From positions 2,170,001 through 2,234,000 of the forward strand of contig JANTUC010000006.1 in assembly GCA_026873275.1 (NCBI GenBank): a DNA stretch of 64,000 nucleotides, in the 5' to 3' direction. The notes beneath the pieces were generated by a model, which worked only from the letters and a program-made list of their open reading frames with translations, was not told the DNA's origin and made no database searches. Below are positions 22,964 through 34,085 of the stretch, piece by piece. The position numbers were made by a program, and so were the translations under genes. Source of the DNA: Pseudopithomyces maydicus. Taxonomy: Eukaryota > Ascomycota > Dothideomycetes > Pleosporales > Didymosphaeriaceae. Numbering within the stretch: position 1 is the stretch's first letter; each line of letters starts with the position of its first letter.

Positions 22964-23190
22964 CGTGGGGTGCGGGAGGGCTCGGCTTGGGCTAGGGCTC
23001 TGGCGCTGGGCGCTGTGTAGTGCGTGTCGGGGTCCGGAGTCAGCTCGTCAACGGGCCATGCGCTGGTGCGTCGCGGGCGTGCAGTTGGTGGTGGGTGGTG
23101 AAACGGTGCGAGCAGAGGCGGCGCACAGCCAGAGCGTGTCGAAACGGTGGGTGAAAGGAACGGATGCAGCAGCGGCGAGGAGGCTCTCGG

Positions 23191-23240
23191 CGGCGGCAGC
23201 AGCAGCAGCAGCAGCAGCAGAAGCAGCAGAAGCAGCAGAC
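23191..23240 (+). repeat. CAG/AAG triplet microsatellite
   Basis: About eight uninterrupted CAG units followed by AAG-CAG-CAG repeats. It lies about 230 bp upstream of the Spa2 start codon, probably in its leader or promoter. Confidence 0.85.
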
Positions 23241-23311
23241 ACAGCGACAACAAAGAAGACAGGCAATGGCACGCGGCGCAGGTCGCTCTCTAGGAGGAGG
23301 AGCAGTGGCAG

Positions 23312-23338
23312 CAAGCAGCAGCAGCAGCAGCAGCAGCA
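23312..23338 (+). repeat. AGC triplet microsatellite
   Basis: About eight AGC units, a second tract some 70 bp beyond the first in the same Spa2 upstream region. Confidence 0.8.
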
Positions 23339-24022
23339 CGACGACCAGATAAAAGGCACAGGCAGGCAGGTCTGCAGGGTCTCCAAAATGTCGGTATGCC
23401 CCTTTCGCCGTCTACGCTGCTTGGCCATGCTTGCCTGCTCGCCTGCTCCTCGCTGGCAGCGCTAAGTGGTCTGGTTGGACGAGGCCCATACCGCGAACCG
23501 CGCACACCCGCTGGCCTTGCCCCCGGCAGCGCCCCCGACGAACTCTAACGCGAAGGCCTCCCACGGCGCTGCACCCGCCCATGACGACGTCGCCCCGACG
23601 GATGCATGCGCCAATGTCGCACCGGTATGCGCGTCGTGTGGTCCCTGGCAGATCTCCATCTACCGTCGATTCTACCGTGCCAGACACCCTCACAGCCTTG
23701 CACCGCCCAGACTGAACACCTCCAGCCCTGCACACACGCACACCGCAATCCTCCACCGCCCGCCCTGGAAATTGCGGGTCTTGGGCCGCCGCATTCGAGA
23801 CCGACCCCAGGCCTCGCCATTGCCCCAGTAACTGGAAATTCGCCTTTTATGCAGAATGCTCAGCCACACCGCACCCGCGCTTGGAACGGGGAGGAGCCAC
23901 ATGGTATTCGTGCTACGGAATGCTACACGCCCGTATCCACTCCCACTACCACCCGCATCCACTGCGCGCACCGGAGACCTGTCCATCCACTGCCAGGAGA
24001 AGATTGCACCCCCTGCAGCCCA

Positions 24023-25348
24023 TCACCGCGCTCGCTTGATCTTGTTCGCCGGCAATTTCGAGCACTCGGGACAAAGCCAGTCCCCCACGGGCTCTTCTTT
24101 GATGCCCACGCACTCCCAGTGGAACCACTGATGCTTGCAGTTGTCGTTGTCGCACGCGACCATGTCGCCAAAACTGACCCGCTGGCAGGTGCAGTACTTG
24201 GTGTTGTCCGTCTCGTCCTCGTCGTCCCCTTCCCCGTTGCCCATGCCTGACATCTCCTCGTCTTCCGTGCCAGCCTCGCTTGTCTCGTCGTCCGCCGTGG
24301 TGGACGGCGACGCCCGCGACCCGCCCTTCCGTCGCTTCTTGTTGCTCCCCGATTTGGCCGTTAGCGCGGCTTTGCGCAGTGGTTGCTGCGGTTTTGCCTT
24401 TTTCACCATGAGTGGGTGCTTTTGATGTGATCTGCTAGGCCCCACACTGCCAGCTCGCGACCCTGGTGTTGCAGGCTTGGGTGTTCCCGGACCCATGGAG
24501 GATGCTCTTCCCAGCGACGACGGCGGCCCCGGCAGCGGTCCTGTGCTCAGGTTTGGCCGGCGACGTTTGCTATCACTCCCCGCTGACATCTCTCGCTCTT
24601 GCCGTGCTGTTGCTTGCGTAGCGCTTTGTTGATTAGTGAGTCGTTGCTGGTTGAGCAGCGCTTGTTGCGTCATGTTTTGCAGATTGGGGTTCATCCTAGA
24701 ATTGAGATTAGTAGCATTCGTGATCCGGGCAATCGCTGCGTGAGCTATGTTTGCACCGCCAGGTCCTTGATTCCCGGAGACAGCTTGAAGTGGCGTGTTT
24801 GCGCCGGTTGTGCTGAGTGAGGATGGGGGTACCAGGTTGCTAGACGACTCCCTCAACAAAGAGGGCAGTTGGGGATCCGAGGGAATGGCGCCTTCTTCTT
24901 GCAGCCCTCGCAATTTGAGGTCCAGTCGCTTGACATGTCGATCCAACTGCCATGATGAGCCTGGGAATGTTCTGTTCGTGTAGGGCATACATACCAGTGC
25001 AGCAGCCTTTTCGACCAGCGCAATTTTTTCTTCCTGCAGTATTTGCGATCGCTCGTATTGATCTACTATGAGCTTGGAATAGGGTTCTTCTTTGGGGTTC
25101 TGCACCAAGCTGCCGTTGAGCTTGATGAACTTTTGGAGACTGTTGTCGCGACTTGCTATGGTTCGTCGCGCCTCTTGGATCAACTCGTCTTTGGCCTGCA
25201 CTTCTTCAAATAAATGCGTGACTTCGGCAGGCAAGTTGGCGACTGTGTTGCCGCAGAATCAGCATGCGCCAAAATTTTGGTGATTGTTCTGCTCACCATC
25301 GTGAATGAACTGTTCCAGGACGGTTGCCGGGTCCTCTGGGCCCGCCAT
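24023..25348 (-). CDS. ING-family PHD-finger chromatin protein (Yng2/Pho23 type)
   Basis: Exons 25297-25348, 24995-25242 and 24023-24946 encode 407 residues. The N-terminal ING domain starts MAGPEDPATVLEQFIHDVANLP and has a helical pattern (about 1-115). A Pro/Ser/Gln-rich linker and a basic segment (SNKKRRKGG) follow. The C-terminal C4HC3 PHD finger runs from YCTCQRVSFGDMVACDNDNC through QWFHWECVGI to GDWLCPECSK; such fingers read H3K4 methylation. ING proteins act in NuA4-type acetyltransferase or Rpd3-type deacetylase complexes; I cannot decide which. The second intron (24947-24994) is 48 nt, a multiple of three with no in-frame stop, so a retained form of 423 residues could be made. Confidence 0.92.
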
Positions 25349-25646
25349 AACGACCTGTTGTGGGCGTGTAGCGGGTCTCACACGATGTTTTCGGAATCTT
25401 AAACGCTAGTGCAAGCAATATTGGTGGGACTTTTGATGGGTTCTGATGGTTTGTTGATGGCGACGTGGGTGGGAAGGCGCGAGTGAGTGAAGGTGGCCAG
25501 GTGAAGGCAACCGCGCAAATTGTACCTCAAATCTCGTTTTGGGCTCCTCTGCGACTCTCACTTTAACACACTCTTCCAAAAACAAACTGTAACTGCACTA
25601 TACTCTATACCAAACTCGACGACCCGCAACTTCTAGCATACAGAAT

Positions 25647-25692
25647 GTAGGTTGGGTCAGTTGGCCTGCCGCGAAAGGCTAAACAAAGATAG
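25647..25692 (+). other. predicted 5' UTR intron of the histone deacetylase gene
   Basis: A GTAGGT donor, a GGCTAAAC branch-like element and a GATAG acceptor lie directly before ATG 25693. If not spliced, the leader would carry an ATGTAG start-stop at 25645-25650. Confidence 0.45.
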
Positions 25693-27872
25693 ATGCCACC
25701 CAAAACGTACAAGCCCCGAGCTAATACCTTATCACGTGCGGATCTCGCCAATCCTTCCAATGGCGATTCAGAAGACGACGAGGATGTTAGCGGTTCTTCA
25801 TCTGATGAGGACAGCCCGTTCAGCGACGACGAAGACGAAGATTACTACCCGGATTGTAGCGTTGATAGAGATTCGCAGCGGGAGCTTTCACGTTCGACTT
25901 CAATCAGAAGTGCGCAAACGGGTCGCAACGCGCCCGCACAAGTACACGGAACACGGTCATCCGCACGCCTCGCAGGCGAGCTACTTCCGACTTTACACTC
26001 CATAGGCCTATATAACAACCAGGCCAAGGTCAGTCGCTCCCGTTTCGAACGAAAGCGTTTTTTGGGACCAAACATTGTTCTGGTGCTCCAGGCACCTAAG
26101 AACAAAGGCAAAAATCTGGAGGGGAAGCTGCAGTAGTTTGCTAATGCCAAATAGAAGTCACTTCTTGACCAGTACCCGCATTCATATCCAGACGTTGCTG
26201 CCCATTCTAATTCCGTTGAACACTGGTCCCAGGTCCCTGGATCCTCGGAGGAGCCAGAAATCCGCGCACGAACTCGTGCGCCCGACGTGAAAATGCGCAG
26301 CCAAAACTTCTCTGCGACTAATGGGTACGGAAATTCGAACGACATTGTACAAGAATGGCTGTCCCCCAATGAGTCCTTCCAAGGCGATTATTCGGAATTC
26401 AAGACCCTCAGCAACGAAGACAAAGTGGCCGTAGTCCGCCGCGAAGCCGAAACATACGGCATAGAAAAACCGCAAGGTTATAGCGTTTCATTTCACTACA
26501 ACGCCAATGTCGAATATCATCATTTTGGAAGCAGCCATCCAATGAAGCCATGGCGCTTGACCTTGACCAAACAATTAGTCACATCTTACGGCCTCGAATA
26601 CGCCATGCAGTTACACGAGCCGCGTCCTGCAACTATAGATGAACTGGCACTGTTCCATGACCGAGAATATCTAGAATTTTTGAAAGAGTATGTATACCTG
26701 GTGCGACGTCTTTGATTTTGGCTGACATTCGTTACAGCGTCACACCTCAGAATGCTAAACCCGACGATCCTGCATATCTGTCCTACGGGTTTGGCGGAGA
26801 GTCTAACGACTGTCCCGTTTTTGATGGGTTGTGGAACTATGTTTCTATCTACAGTGGCGCGTCCATACACGCGGCCGAAAACCTCATCAATAACCAATCC
26901 GACATAGCCATCAACTGGTCTGGTGGCCTTCACCATGCGAAGAAGAACCTCGCTTCTGGATTTTGCTACATCAACGACATCGTGCTTGCCATTCAACATT
27001 TACTGACCCGGCACCAGCGTGTGTTGTATATCGACATAGATGTACACCACGGCGATGGCGTCGAGGCAGCGTTTGAGTCCACAGACCGCGTCTTCACCAT
27101 GTCTTATCACAAATTTGGTATTGATAGGAACGGCTACCCTTTCTTCCCTGGAACCGGAAACATCAACGAGATGGGACCTACAGATGCTGCCAACCGCGGC
27201 AAAGGCCACAGTCTCAACATTCCCATCGATGACGGTATAGACGACGCTCAATACATGAACCTTTTCAAAACCATCACGGACAAGGTCATCGAAAAATACA
27301 ACCCCGGTGCCATCGTGCTTCAATCCGGGGCGGATTCCCTGGGCGGCGATCGACTTGGTAGATTCAATTTGAATATCAAAGCCCACGGTTTCTGCATTGA
27401 GACGGTAAAATCATACAAACGTCCTCTTCTGCTGATTGGCGGCGGTGGGTACACGCCACGCAACGTTGCTCGTACGTGGTGCCACGAGACAGCCGTCTGT
27501 GTGGGTGCATCCCTACACAACGACCTACCCACACACGTTCCCTACATCCAAGCGTTCCAAGGTGCGGAAAACGGAGGCGGGATTCTCTACCCCAATCTAC
27601 ACAATACGAAGCGGCACGAAAATCTCAACACTCAAGAACATATTGACAAATTGATTGAGCAAGCAATAGAGAACTTGAGGTACTTGGAAGGTGCACCGAG
27701 TGTGGTGTGCAATACCAGAGGCCTCACGGAGGAGCAGCTCATGAAGGTGCGGACATTGATTGACGCGGAATTGGAGGAAGAAGAGAAGGCTAGAGAGACA
27801 GCGCGAGCGGAGAGTAACAGGCGTCGAAAAGAGCGAAACACGGGAGGCAGGGGCGAGAGAGGACTGAGATGA
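25693..27872 (+). CDS. HOS2: class I histone deacetylase, Hos2 type, with long acidic N-terminal extension
   Basis: Exons 25693-26028, 26155-26687 and 26738-27872 encode 667 residues. The deacetylase domain holds GYSVSFHYN, HHFGSSHPMKPWRL, WSGGLHHAKK (the catalytic His pair), the zinc ligands of DIDVHHGDG, and LLIGGGGYTPRNVARTW. It resembles Hos2/HosA more than Rpd3. It removes acetyl groups from histone tails within Set3-type complexes. The first intron (GTCAGT donor, TTGCTAAT branch, AAATAG acceptor) joins in phase an upstream frame with an acidic stretch (SEDDEDVSGSSSDEDS...). If that join is wrong, translation would begin at ATG 26293 (MRSQNFSATNG) and give 509 residues, closer to the usual length. 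The C-terminus is charged and Arg-rich. Confidence 0.9.
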
Positions 27873-29290
27873 GAGAATGTCGAGTTGGGGGCTGGGACTC
27901 GTGTCTGACTTCCCAGGTTCATGGAAAACGGCGTTTTTGGAAGCTCACTAGCCTAGTCCACTTGAAAAGATACCCGTCTTGTTCTAGGCTGACCGACCTG
28001 AGGATTTCTGCCGTGACATAAGAAGCGGAGCCACCGGGCTGAGGAGGAGTCATGGGATGGATGCACCGATAACATGCTCGTGTGATAGTGAGTCATCCTA
28101 GGGGGCGAGGAGCAACTTTTTTCTTCCAGCTAGGCCCGCGTTAGGCTGATGGCCCTAGCCCTGGCATAAATATACATGGTTGGGGCGGCTCCAGGACGCA
28201 ACTTGCTATCGTAGCTTCGAAGCGAAGCACTGGATGCTACGTTAACACCCAGACAATAGAAAATGTCACAGCAAAAACATCCGTGACGCATTCGTTCCAC
28301 GTTGCAGCATAGTCTTCTTCCAAACGGCCCGAGTATAGAGACCCAGTGGAATCTTTGGTCGCTCGGGCGGAGGCTCGGGGCGATCACAACATCGACGACC
28401 GATGCTCCGCGCCAGCAGCAGGGTTACCATGCCAAGGCGACGCTGATCTAAAGCTTGGTAGGTATGGACTGTAGGCGGTTCTGGCTTTACCTGTACAGCA
28501 CCTAGGTCTCCAGAAGGTGGCCAATGGGGATGTGCATGGTCGGAATGGGCGACGGAATGCAAGCGTCTCCTGCGGAGAAGTCCGCTTATGTCCGACGGCC
28601 GCACTTGGGGCTCGTACATCGTTCCTTGCACGCGCGCCTGCGGGTTGTCCGCACTGGACAGATTGTACCTACACGGGTGCGGACTTCGTGTCCTCTATGA
28701 CGCATTCGACGGCGAGAGTTTGAGACAGGCAGCAGACGGGGAGCGGCGCTGGCTGTCAGTTGCGACGGCTGCGGTAGTGCAAAGTATGTGTAGGTATTTA
28801 TCAAGGGTCTTGCGGGGGTCGGTCCCGAGGTGGAGAGTTTGGTCAGCGACCCAGCGCATTTATCAGATGGAGCCATCGCGCCTCAAGCCCATATGACGAT
28901 TGTGCAGAGCCATGTAAGCACTTAGCCAGCCCGCCCGCCCGCCCACGCCTAGCCACGCTTGATGCAAGCTCGTGTCTTTCCCGAGTCCTCTTCTAGATAC
29001 CTACCTATGTCGTTTCTCTCCCTGACGTGGGCCGTCTTCCCGCATATGTCCGCTTGAGGCACAGTCATTGGAGAGAGCTCAACGCCCCGGGATAGTCAGC
29101 TGGGGTTCGACGCAGAGGCCCAGAATTCTTTCTTTGTTCGCTACAGGGTCCGTCGCTAATCCCCCGAACTGGCCAACACCTCCCCCAGCACATGCGCGAC
29201 CTCTTTGCTCCTGTCTGAGATATTCCCGGCGAAGAGGGGTGCTACAGCGCTGAATCCCGCGACCTTACGCAACCCTTGTCACCACCCAAC
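27873..29290. other. long intergenic region before Zn2Cys6 gene
   Basis: About 1.4 kb with no supportable gene. GC-rich patches occur, including a GCCC-GCCC run near 28930. Open frames near 28270-28900 on both strands lack protein-like character. The right half probably holds the promoter and leader of the regulator at 29291. Confidence 0.45.
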
Positions 29291-32166
29291 ATGAGCGACG
29301 ACGTGCTCCATGCAGCCCCGGCTGGCGCCAGCGACCGCGTAACCAAACCCCACGGCAGCTTCAGCGGTGTGTCCGGCGCCGCTGCCCCAGGACTGAACCC
29401 TCGCTCGTGCGTCACCTGCCGAAGACGAAAAGTGAAGTGCGACAAGAAGCAGCCATGCTCCAACTGCGCCCGCGCAAAGATCGAATGCATATTCCCAGGC
29501 CCCGGCCGCGCCCCGCGCAAGAGCAGAAAGCCCGCGGATGGCGAGCTCATGGAACGCCTTCGACGCTTGGAGGGTGTCGTTCAGAGCTTGAACGCCCAGG
29601 TCGAGGAGCACGAGCAGCAGGACGCAGAGCGGGAGAAGGCCGCGGGAGCATGTCCGACCGGCTCTGGGGGCGGCGACGGCGGCTGCCCCAATGGTACAGA
29701 CCAGGAAGGCGCGAACGTCATTGTGGATAACAGCGTAGAAGGGCTGGAGACGCGCTTTGGGAGACTGGTGGTGGACCAGGGGAGGAGCAGGTACATCAAC
29801 AACAGCTTCTGGGCAAGCTTGAATAACGAGGTCGGACACATCCCCGGGAGCATGAGCATCTATAACGGATCGCTAACATAGCGCAGGTCGAGGATCTCAA
29901 ATCCATCCTCATCGAGAATTCCGACGACGAAGACGAAGGCGACGCAGAGTCGAGGTTTTCCGCAGCCCACCAAGGCTTCATCTTCGGGTACAGCTCTACC
30001 AGCGTCGACATGCTGGTCCTACACCCGCCGCCACAGCACGCGCGCATGTTTTGGGAGATATACAAGGAGAACGTAGATCCGCTGGTCAAGGTGCTTCACA
30101 TACCCACCTTTGAGCCCGTGCTGCACGAAGCGATAGCAGATCCTGAGAAGGTGGTCAAATCCATGGAGCCCATCATGTTCGCCATATACTACGGCGCTGT
30201 CACTAGCATGACAGCGAAGGAGTGCACAGAGAAGTTGGGAGAAGACCGGATGACCCTGTTGCACAGGTATCGCTTTGGGCTAGAGCAGGGTCTTGCGCGC
30301 GCCAATTTCTTGTTCTGCGATGAGATAATCCTCTTGCAGGCCTTTGTCATCTTCATGATTTTGCTGAGGCGCAACGACGATGCGAGGAAAATCTGGACTC
30401 TCACTGGACTGGCCGTGCGCATTGCCCAAACTCTGGGCATTCACAGAGACGGAAGCCACTTTGGCTTGAGGCCTTTCGACATCGAGATGAGGAGAAGACT
30501 TTGGTGGCAGGTTTGCATTCTGGATGCGCGCTCGTCCGAAGATCACGGCTGCGATCCCACAATCGTGGAGGCTCAATTCGACACGAAGATGGTAAGTGTG
30601 CAATCTACAGGGCGTCGTTCTATGCTAACTAAGACAGCCTTTGAATGTGAATGATGTCGACATCAACCCTGCCATGACCGAATTGCCCAAGGAGCGCCAA
30701 GGCTTCACTGACATGACTTTCTGTCTCATCCGATTCGAAGTGACCAACATCTTCCGACGCATTCTCTACGTCCCTCCTGGCCCGGGGCGTTGCAATTACT
30801 TTTCTCCAACCTCACCGTTCCCGAAAAAGAAAAGTGGATCAGCGACTGTCACCAGCGATTGGAAGACAAATATTTGAAAGACTGCGACATGTCGACACCA
30901 CTGTGTTGGGTGACGGCGACGATATCTCGACTCGTCATGAGCAAGATGTGGCTCATTGTGTACCATCCTCATCAACGGAAAGACGGAGGTGCTTCACTAC
31001 CACAAGAGACAAAAGATAAACTTTTCATCACATCACTTGAAAACATTGAATACTCTATACTTTTGGAGACCGAAGCGCGAACCATGAAATGGGGCTGGCT
31101 GTTCCGCACTTACGTCCAATGGCACGCAATTGCCTTTCTGCTCTCTGAACTGTGCGTCCGAACCAAGGGTGAAGCAGTTGATCGTGCATGGCGCGCTTTG
31201 GAAGCAACTGCGGGTCGATGGTGGTTCCCACTTAGCGAAGCTTCGCCGTATCGAAAGGGCAAGGCGGGTTGCCTCTGGAAGCCTCTTCGCAAGCTCATGG
31301 CAAAAGCACAGAATGCACGTCAGAAAGAATTGGCTTTGCAACGAGCGAGCCAAGCTTTGAAAACAGGAGGACCCTTCTTTACCGATTTCTCGCAATTGAC
31401 AAGCCAACTGAATGGACAGAATCAAAACCAGCCCGATCCTGATGTCGTGGACAGCATGCTCCGCCCAGAGGCACCCAAGTTGGGTGAAATGCCGGTCGCA
31501 CAGCCACCGACATGGACTGGTAGTCCAAAGTCAGCTACTCGATCGGAATTTTCGTTCGCAGCAGACACGCCGAATAGCTCGGATTCGCGCAATGCTTTTG
31601 AACAGGGCTTATTGCAGGACGTCAAACCAGCGGCTAACGTGGAAGAGGGAAAGCCTAACCAGTTGGAGACATTCAATGCTTTGAGCGAGCACGGCATGGA
31701 CTATCTAATGGGCGACATCATGGGCGATATAATGGGCGATTACAACACGGAGGTTCTTCCGTTAGACGAGAACGACACGCCGCCAACGCAATATTCTATA
31801 TCCAATAACGCTTCCAATGTGGCTTTGTCGAATCCGCTCATGGACCCGCATCCTCCTATCAACGGCCAGAATCTCCAGAACGGCACTGGATACAAGCACT
31901 CTGGTTCGATTCCAAATAACAATGCAGGTTTTACCGCTTTTCCACAAGCGACACAGAGCCCCCACTTGATGTCCAACGGGAGCTTCAATCTCAACGACAG
32001 CCCGCAAGCGAACAGTGGGAGCAACGCAGAATCCCCACTGCTGGATGGAGCGAATATGGATTGGGCTGTTTGGGACGACATGGTAAATCAATACGGGATG
32101 GAGAACCCGCAGCAGATGCCCACGGCAAATGGAGCGGGGCATCTGGGAATGGTGCATTGGTTTTGA
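29291..32166 (+). CDS. Zn2Cys6 transcription factor with fungal-specific TF domain (one frameshift)
   Basis: Exons 29291-29830, 29887-30591 and 30638-32166, about 924 residues when one missing base is allowed for. The DNA-binding cluster is CVTCRRRKVKCDKKQPCSNC...C (about residues 40-67), followed by a basic linker and a coiled coil. The middle homology region begins at RYINNSFWASL and carries FWEIYKENVDPLVKVLHIPTF and WTLTGLAVRIAQTLGIHRD. The frame breaks at a G4 run (30784-30787): ILYVPPGPG leads to a stop at 30877, while the adjacent frame continues LQLLFSNLTVPEKEKWI. The C-terminal 300 residues are Asn/Gln/Ser-rich with an acidic-aromatic motif MDWAVWDDMV. It is clearly paralogous to the regulator at 40834-43134. 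Target genes are unknown. Confidence 0.88.
31708..31740 (+). repeat. 12-nt in-frame tandem repeat (MGDI units)
   Basis: Three near-identical ATGGGCGAY units give MGDIMGDIMGD within the C-terminal region of the Zn2Cys6 protein, a small slippage-prone repeat. Confidence 0.8.
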
Positions 32167-32676
32167 GACCATGTTTATAAGGGAAGGGAAATAAAGATGT
32201 GCATACGATTTACGACGGTGTCTTTTTCTATTGGTATTTCTCGACTCTGGGGGTTGGTTGTATGAGGATCTTACTTAGGGCATATACTATACCCACGGCG
32301 TTTACATATTGTCGAATCAAGCGATCTTGTATGTATCATTCAATCTTGGGCTATACATGTATGGTGTTCTGCATCAACTCACTTACATACACAAGTACAA
32401 CCGGCTAGCGTGTGTTAATACTTTTTGCTAATGCCAACTTCCGCAGTCTACGCCAACGCTCTAACCGCTCTAGTTGACGTCACGCCCGCACCAACGAGCC
32501 AGTCACCTGCGCCTCAGCCAAGGTTAATTAGTGGCGCACCACTCTTCCAAAACACCCCACCTCTAACCAAGCCTCACGTCTGATCCAAGTTCAGCAGGAA
32601 TTTAGTTTGTGGCTATTTTCTGCTCCCATTGCGCTGAAGCCATCACGGCGAAAGAGAAGGAGGACATTTATTCATA
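32167..32676. other. intergenic spacer
   Basis: 510 bp between tandem plus-strand genes. I see no RNA gene or repeat. The last 150 bp should be the promoter of the GH43-like gene. Confidence 0.45.
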
Positions 32677-34034
32677 ATGTCCTTTCCGGGCCACAACGTT
32701 CCGGGCCAAGAGAGCCATATGCAGCAACCGGCCTACAATGATCATATACTTACTGTCACGGATAGATCGTGTCCCGATCCGTATGTGATTTGGGATAAGG
32801 GTACCTATTATATGACTTTCACCGTGGGCGATAGGATAGAGATTTGGTCGGCAGATACGCTGTTTGATTTTGAGAAGAGAGCAAGGAAGGAGACTGTTTG
32901 GTGAGTAGCATACGTATATGATAATGCTAAATACTAACTTTATATTTTTTTCCAGGCGTCCTCCACCAGACAAGGAATACTCAGGCGACCTCTGGGCCCC
33001 AGAACTGCACTCCCTCCAAGGCCGTTGGTACGTCTACTTCGCCGGCGACGACCCCAAGCACGGCAACAAGTCCCACCGCATGTTCGTCGTCGCCGGCCCG
33101 CCCGCAGACCAGGACCCCATGGACTCATCCAAGTGGGAATTTGCAGGCCGCTTGGAAGGCATGCCGCAGGACCAATGGGCCATCGACGGCACCGTCATCT
33201 CTTTGCACGGCGGCCTCTGCTTTGTGTATTCTGGGTGGCCGCTCGGCACGAAGAGCGATGAGAGTAAGCAAGAGATTTACATCATTGAGATGGTGAGCCC
33301 GACGAAATGTCAGGGTCATCCTGTGCGAATAAGCACGCCGGACAATGCGTGGGAGTATAGTGGGAAGTCGGGGATTAATGAGGGCCCGCAATTTCTTTGC
33401 TCGCCGGATGGAAGGTGGGCAGGGATTGTATACTCGTGTGCAGGTAGCTGGTATGTTCACTCGATTCAACTCACCCTTCCCAAAGATTCCAAGTTTTTCA
33501 CATCGTCATGTGATTTTTTGATCATAAATAATGATCTAACGAGCGAGCAATAGGACTCACGAATATAAAATGAATATCCTTCATTTTACTGGCGGCCACC
33601 CACTCTCACCACAGTCATGGGAAAAATCGCCCTTCCCCCTCATCCAAGCAGCGCGCGATGATACACCTCCTTATGGTCCTGGGCACGGTAACTTTGTCTC
33701 TGTGAATGGCCCGGGTGGCCCTGAGGTATGGGGCGTATTCCACGCTACTGATGCGAAAACCGGATGGGAAGGGAGGAAAGCGAGAGTCATGCGGGTGGGC
33801 TGGGGACCCAACGGTCCGTTTATGGGTAACGGATACTGCGGTCGGTGCTGCAGCGATGTGAATCATTTCTTGCATGGGTGTCCTGGTGGGGAGTGCGGAG
33901 GAAAGGGTCACTGTGGTGGACAGGGTGGGCTTATGGAGTCTGGAGGGGGATTCGGTCCAGCGGATGACTTGAAGAGGGAAGCGAAGGAGTTACTTGGACA
34001 TGGAAAGAAGGCTTTTAAGAAGATCTTCCATTAA
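32677..34034 (+). CDS. glycoside hydrolase family 43-like protein without signal peptide
   Basis: Exons 32677-32900, 32956-33450 and 33554-34034 encode 399 residues; both introns are GT-AG and keep phase. Five-bladed GH43-type features are CPDPYVIWDKGTYYM (general-base Asp), SGDLWAPELH, QWAIDGTVI (pKa-tuning Asp) and GINEGPQFL (acid Glu). GH43 enzymes act on arabinan or xylan side chains. Unlike most, this one has no signal peptide: the start MSFPGHNVPG is hydrophilic and no hydrophobic exon is visible upstream. The C-terminal 80 residues are Gly/Cys-rich (GYCGRCCSD, HGCPGGECGGKGHCGG), which I do not recognise. It may be intracellular or use another route. Confidence 0.82.
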
Positions 34035-34085
34035 TTAGAGTCTAGCTATGATATAAGTCGTCGCAACTTAGTCTTTCTTATACTC

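Larger units (their letters stand above)
22964..24022. other. GC-rich spacer with triplet repeats
   Basis: About 1.06 kb between the Spa2 start and the 3' end of the ING gene. It should hold the Spa2 promoter and 5' UTR. It carries two CAG/AGC tracts listed separately. Open frames here exist on both strands because of the GC and triplet bias and are not called. Confidence 0.5.

Noticed and set aside
22412..24022. Several long open frames on both strands around the CAG repeats
   Set aside because: They come from GC-rich triplet repeats and from the antisense of Spa2; composition is repetitive and not protein-like.
25652..26005. 117-codon frame overlapping the HDAC first exon in another frame
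   Set aside because: Basic, Arg/Thr-rich shadow of the acidic exon; the overlapping frame has better composition and splices in phase.
28266..28896. Overlapping open frames of about 100 codons in the 27.9-29.3 kb spacer
   Set aside because: No conserved-looking segments, both strands equally open, GC-driven.
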